Shown here: positions 61,946-64,000 of the stretch, piece after piece
Layout: each line of letters begins with the position of its first letter
Numbering within the stretch: position 1 is the first letter of the stretch
NCBI GenBank assembly: GCA_012839185.1
Contig: DUNU01000015.1
Span: forward strand, 1 to 64,000
Length of the DNA stretch: 64,000 nucleotides
Direction: 5' to 3'
Source of the DNA: Clostridiales bacterium
Lineage (GTDB): Bacteria; Bacillota; Clostridia; Oscillospirales; Acutalibacteraceae
Translations under genes and position numbers: made by a program
The notes under the pieces: generated by a model
What the model was told of the DNA's origin: nothing
The model's input: only the letters and a program-made list of their open reading frames with translations
Database searches by the model: none

Positions 61946-64000
61946 TTAATTAACGTTGAGCGTGAGCGTCTTTGTTCCCATACCCTCAACCTTAATTGTT
62001 ACCTTAATTTCCGTATTTGCCTTTGTTGTACGTACCCAGAAAGCACGAACACCGCCGATAAAGGCAATCTTATCGGGACCGATTATTTCTCCGCCGCTTA
62101 CTTTAACTGAAACAGCGTTGTTTGCATAGGTCAGACGATTGTTGTTCTGATCGATTGCTTCAAGTTCAATTCTTGTTACGTCATAGGTATCGCCGTGATA
62201 AAGTTCGGTTGAATCGGGGGTGGCGGTAAAGTCAACACTATTGCAGGCTGTCTTTGTGATAGATTTAACAAGCTTGGAATCTTTATAGCCTTCGTATGTA
62301 TAAGTAATCTGTTCGTCTCCCCAATTTGCAACATATTTTGTAAGTAAATCAATAAACTGCGGTAAAGTCTTACCGGAAGTTAAGAAACCGGCTGCGAGTT
62401 TTAAGTAATACTGCGGAGGAATAAGGAAGCCGTCCATACTTGCCCTGACGATAACATCGCGAAGTAAATTAGCGGGTAGATTTTTTAGATTTTCAACTGT
62501 TTTAAGGTCGTCACCCAGATAGTCATCGGGAGTCATCGGAGCGTGAGCAAGGTGTGGGAACATCTTTTTGTTCGGATAGACAACACTCTTTAATTTTCCG
62601 TTTTTGTAAACCTTGACATAATCACAGTTTGTGAAGATATAAACCTGACCTCTGAACCCGCCGGGGTGATCGCCGATGTCCATAGATGAACTTACTTCCA
62701 TAACAGGGAACTCATCTTGTTGAGAAGCATATACGGAAGCGGCGAGTTTAGGAATGCGGAACATATCCGTTACACCGTGATAACAAATTCTGTCGCCCGA
62801 ACCAAAGTCTTTGTGTGTGTTATAATCAGCCATGCACCAGCCGATAGCTCCTGAAATTCGCTTGTTGCCGTAAGCGGCATTTTGAACTCTTGCGTGACGC
62901 AGAGCATGTTCCGTGCGAACTCCCTCTTTGTCGAATGACTTTGTGGGGAACATGTGTCCGTTATATTCGGTAACAAGATAGGGAGCAGTTACGCCTGTTA
63001 CGATTGCAGGAGGAAGCAGAGTGATTTTGCCGCCGCTATGAGAGAAGTCATTATAGGTGTAGACATCTTCAAGGAGGCTGCTTCTGGGCATATTCCTTAC
63101 ACCGCCGGTCTGACGAGTTGGGTCAAGCTCACGACAGAGTTTGTTTGTTTCAGTATAGAATTCATCGCAGTCAACGCCTTCATTTACACGAACACCCCAA
63201 AGGATGACTGAAGGATGGTTGCGGTCACGAAGCACCATTTTGCGAATATTTTCAAGACAGTTTTCTCTCCATTCGCCTTCACCCAAATGCTGCCAGGAGG
63301 GCATTTCTGTAAATACCAAAAGACCGATTTCATCACATTTATTTAAGAAATGGATGCTGTCGGGATAATGTGCCGTGCGAACTAAATTACAGCCCAATCT
63401 GTTTTTCATCAATAAAGCATCAGCCTCTTGTGCAGATTTCGGCATTGCATTGCCGACATAAGGATATGACTGATGTCTGTTAAGACCTCTCAGTTGCAAT
63501 TTTTCGCCGTTTAAGTAAAATCCGTCTCTCTTGAATTGAGCAGTTCTGAACCCGAATCTTTCGCTTTTTTCATCTTCTTCATATTTTACTTTAAATGTGT
63601 AAAGTTGTGGAGCATCAAGTGTCCAGAGTTTTAAGTCGGGAAGACGCCATTTAATGTTTAACTTTTTACCTTTGACATTGCAAGTTTGGTTTGCAATCTC
63701 TTTTTCGTCGTCAAATAAGGCAAGATTTACTTTACCTTCTGCAAAATCAGAGAATGAAATGTCAGCGTCGATAACTTTCTTGCTCGCAAGAGTATCAAGA
63801 GTACGAATGAAAATATCGTCAATATAGACCTTTTCAACAATCTCAAGCCATACTTCGCGATATATTCCGCCATATACAAGATAGTCAACCATATGACCGA
63901 AAGGAGGAATTTCTTTGCGTTCAGTTGAATCAAGCATTACGGAGATAACATTCTCTTTTGTGTTGATAAATTCGGTAATATCAAATGTAAATGGGGTATA
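61946..64000 (-). CDS. GH2 beta-galactosidase-like enzyme, 5' end beyond the window
   Basis: Partial: the frame stays open to the window edge, and the family's N-terminal sugar-binding domain starts outside. At least 684 residues are present. PFTFDITEFIN at the edge and YGGIYREVWLEI belong to the jelly-roll domain. GLNRHQSYPYVG and RTAHYPDS start the barrel. ILWGVRVNEG carries the acid/base Glu and YLVTEYNGHMFP the nucleophile Glu. A C-terminal Ig-like domain (AVSVKVSGGEIIGP) follows. An ATG at 63937 is internal. The motifs fit beta-galactosidase or beta-glucuronidase-type GH2; the exact sugar is not fixed. Confidence 0.88.
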   Translation of the reverse strand, partial: YTPFTFDITEFINTKENVISVMLDSTERKEIPPFGHMVDYLVYGGIYREVWLEIVEKVYIDDIFIRTLDTLASKKVIDADISFSDFAEGKVNLALFDDEKEIANQTCNVKGKKLNIKWRLPDLKLWTLDAPQLYTFKVKYEEDEKSERFGFRTAQFKRDGFYLNGEKLQLRGLNRHQSYPYVGNAMPKSAQEADALLMKNRLGCNLVRTAHYPDSIHFLNKCDEIGLLVFTEMPSWQHLGEGEWRENCLENIRKMVLRDRNHPSVILWGVRVNEGVDCDEFYTETNKLCRELDPTRQTGGVRNMPRSSLLEDVYTYNDFSHSGGKITLLPPAIVTGVTAPYLVTEYNGHMFPTKSFDKEGVRTEHALRHARVQNAAYGNKRISGAIGWCMADYNTHKDFGSGDRICYHGVTDMFRIPKLAASVYASQQDEFPVMEVSSSMDIGDHPGGFRGQVYIFTNCDYVKVYKNGKLKSVVYPNKKMFPHLAHAPMTPDDYLGDDLKTVENLKNLPANLLRDVIVRASMDGFLIPPQYYLKLAAGFLTSGKTLPQFIDLLTKYVANWGDEQITYTYEGYKDSKLVKSITKTACNSVDFTATPDSTELYHGDTYDVTRIELEAIDQNNNRLTYANNAVSVKVSGGEIIGPDKIAFIGGVRAFWVRTTKANTEIKVTIKVEGMGTKTLTLNVN

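Overview
The window is AT-rich and densely coded. It has short intergenic gaps, strong GGAGG-type ribosome binding sites, many perfect or near-perfect vegetative promoters (TTGACA-17-TATAAT) and hairpin-plus-T-run terminators. Gene content points to a Gram-positive anaerobic gut or rumen member of the Clostridia, probably Oscillospiraceae/Ruminococcaceae-like: a type I dockerin, glycoside hydrolases GH2, GH3, GH29, GH77, GH78 and GH127, a Firmicutes-type GalT, RqcH, and a corrinoid methyltransferase pair. No phage, transposase, integrase or CRISPR genes are visible.

Layout. 1-8.1 kb: tRNA-Asn, then an operon of two medium-chain dehydrogenases, UxaB, UxaA, an amidohydrolase-type lactonase, a YgjP peptidase and a frameshifted GH29 alpha-L-fucosidase. 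Together these read as an oxidative route from an L-sugar (L-galactose or similar) to 2-keto-3-deoxygluconate. 8.1-17.8 kb: an XRE-HTH/phosphoglucosamine mutase fusion, a PHP phosphoesterase on a probably leaderless mRNA, a domain-inverted GH3 glucosidase, a UroD-type methyltransferase with its corrinoid protein, a ComEA-like protein, GAPDH and an SDR. 17.8-24.8 kb: tRNA-Leu, tRNA-His and tRNA-Gln, a DMT transporter and a large ABC exporter. 24.8-30.7 kb: a divergent galactose/rhamnose locus (esterase, GNAT-GH78 fusion, GalT, and RhaD opposite). 30.7-37.2 kb: a cell-surface glycan operon (two GT2 enzymes, flippase, sugar aminotransferase, RmlA, RmlB). 37.2-45.3 kb: a secreted repeat protein of about 2439 residues followed by two tiny paralogous peptide genes. 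45.3-55.3 kb: RqcH, MnmA, NadA, a phosphodiesterase, TyrS, PfkA, a zinc-ribbon membrane protein, GH127 and a 53-residue membrane peptide. 55.3-64 kb: a long minus-strand operon of GH2 (cut by the window end), MalQ, a dockerin-bearing trypsin-like protease, AsnB, a penicillin-binding protein and AlkD.

The most unusual structure is a pair of tandem arrays, one downstream of tRNA-Leu(CAA) (minus strand, 17913-18340) and one downstream of tRNA-Gln(TTG) (plus strand, 24294-24709). Each has three units with a period of about 160 bp. Each unit starts with an inverted copy of the host tRNA's T-arm. It then runs through a core whose strings ATACGCAT and GCGTTATAAATAGGAT are identical between the two arrays, and ends in a direct copy of the host tRNA's own 3' end. 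The first two units in each array keep the CCA; the distal one does not. Copies of the host tRNA's terminator separate the units. The two arrays share the scaffold but carry different tRNA-derived ends, so this looks like an element family that takes on the sequence of the tRNA it sits behind. I know of no described class that fits it.

All assignments come from reading motifs and context. No database search was run. Start codons were moved from the longest ORF where a ribosome binding site favoured an internal start.
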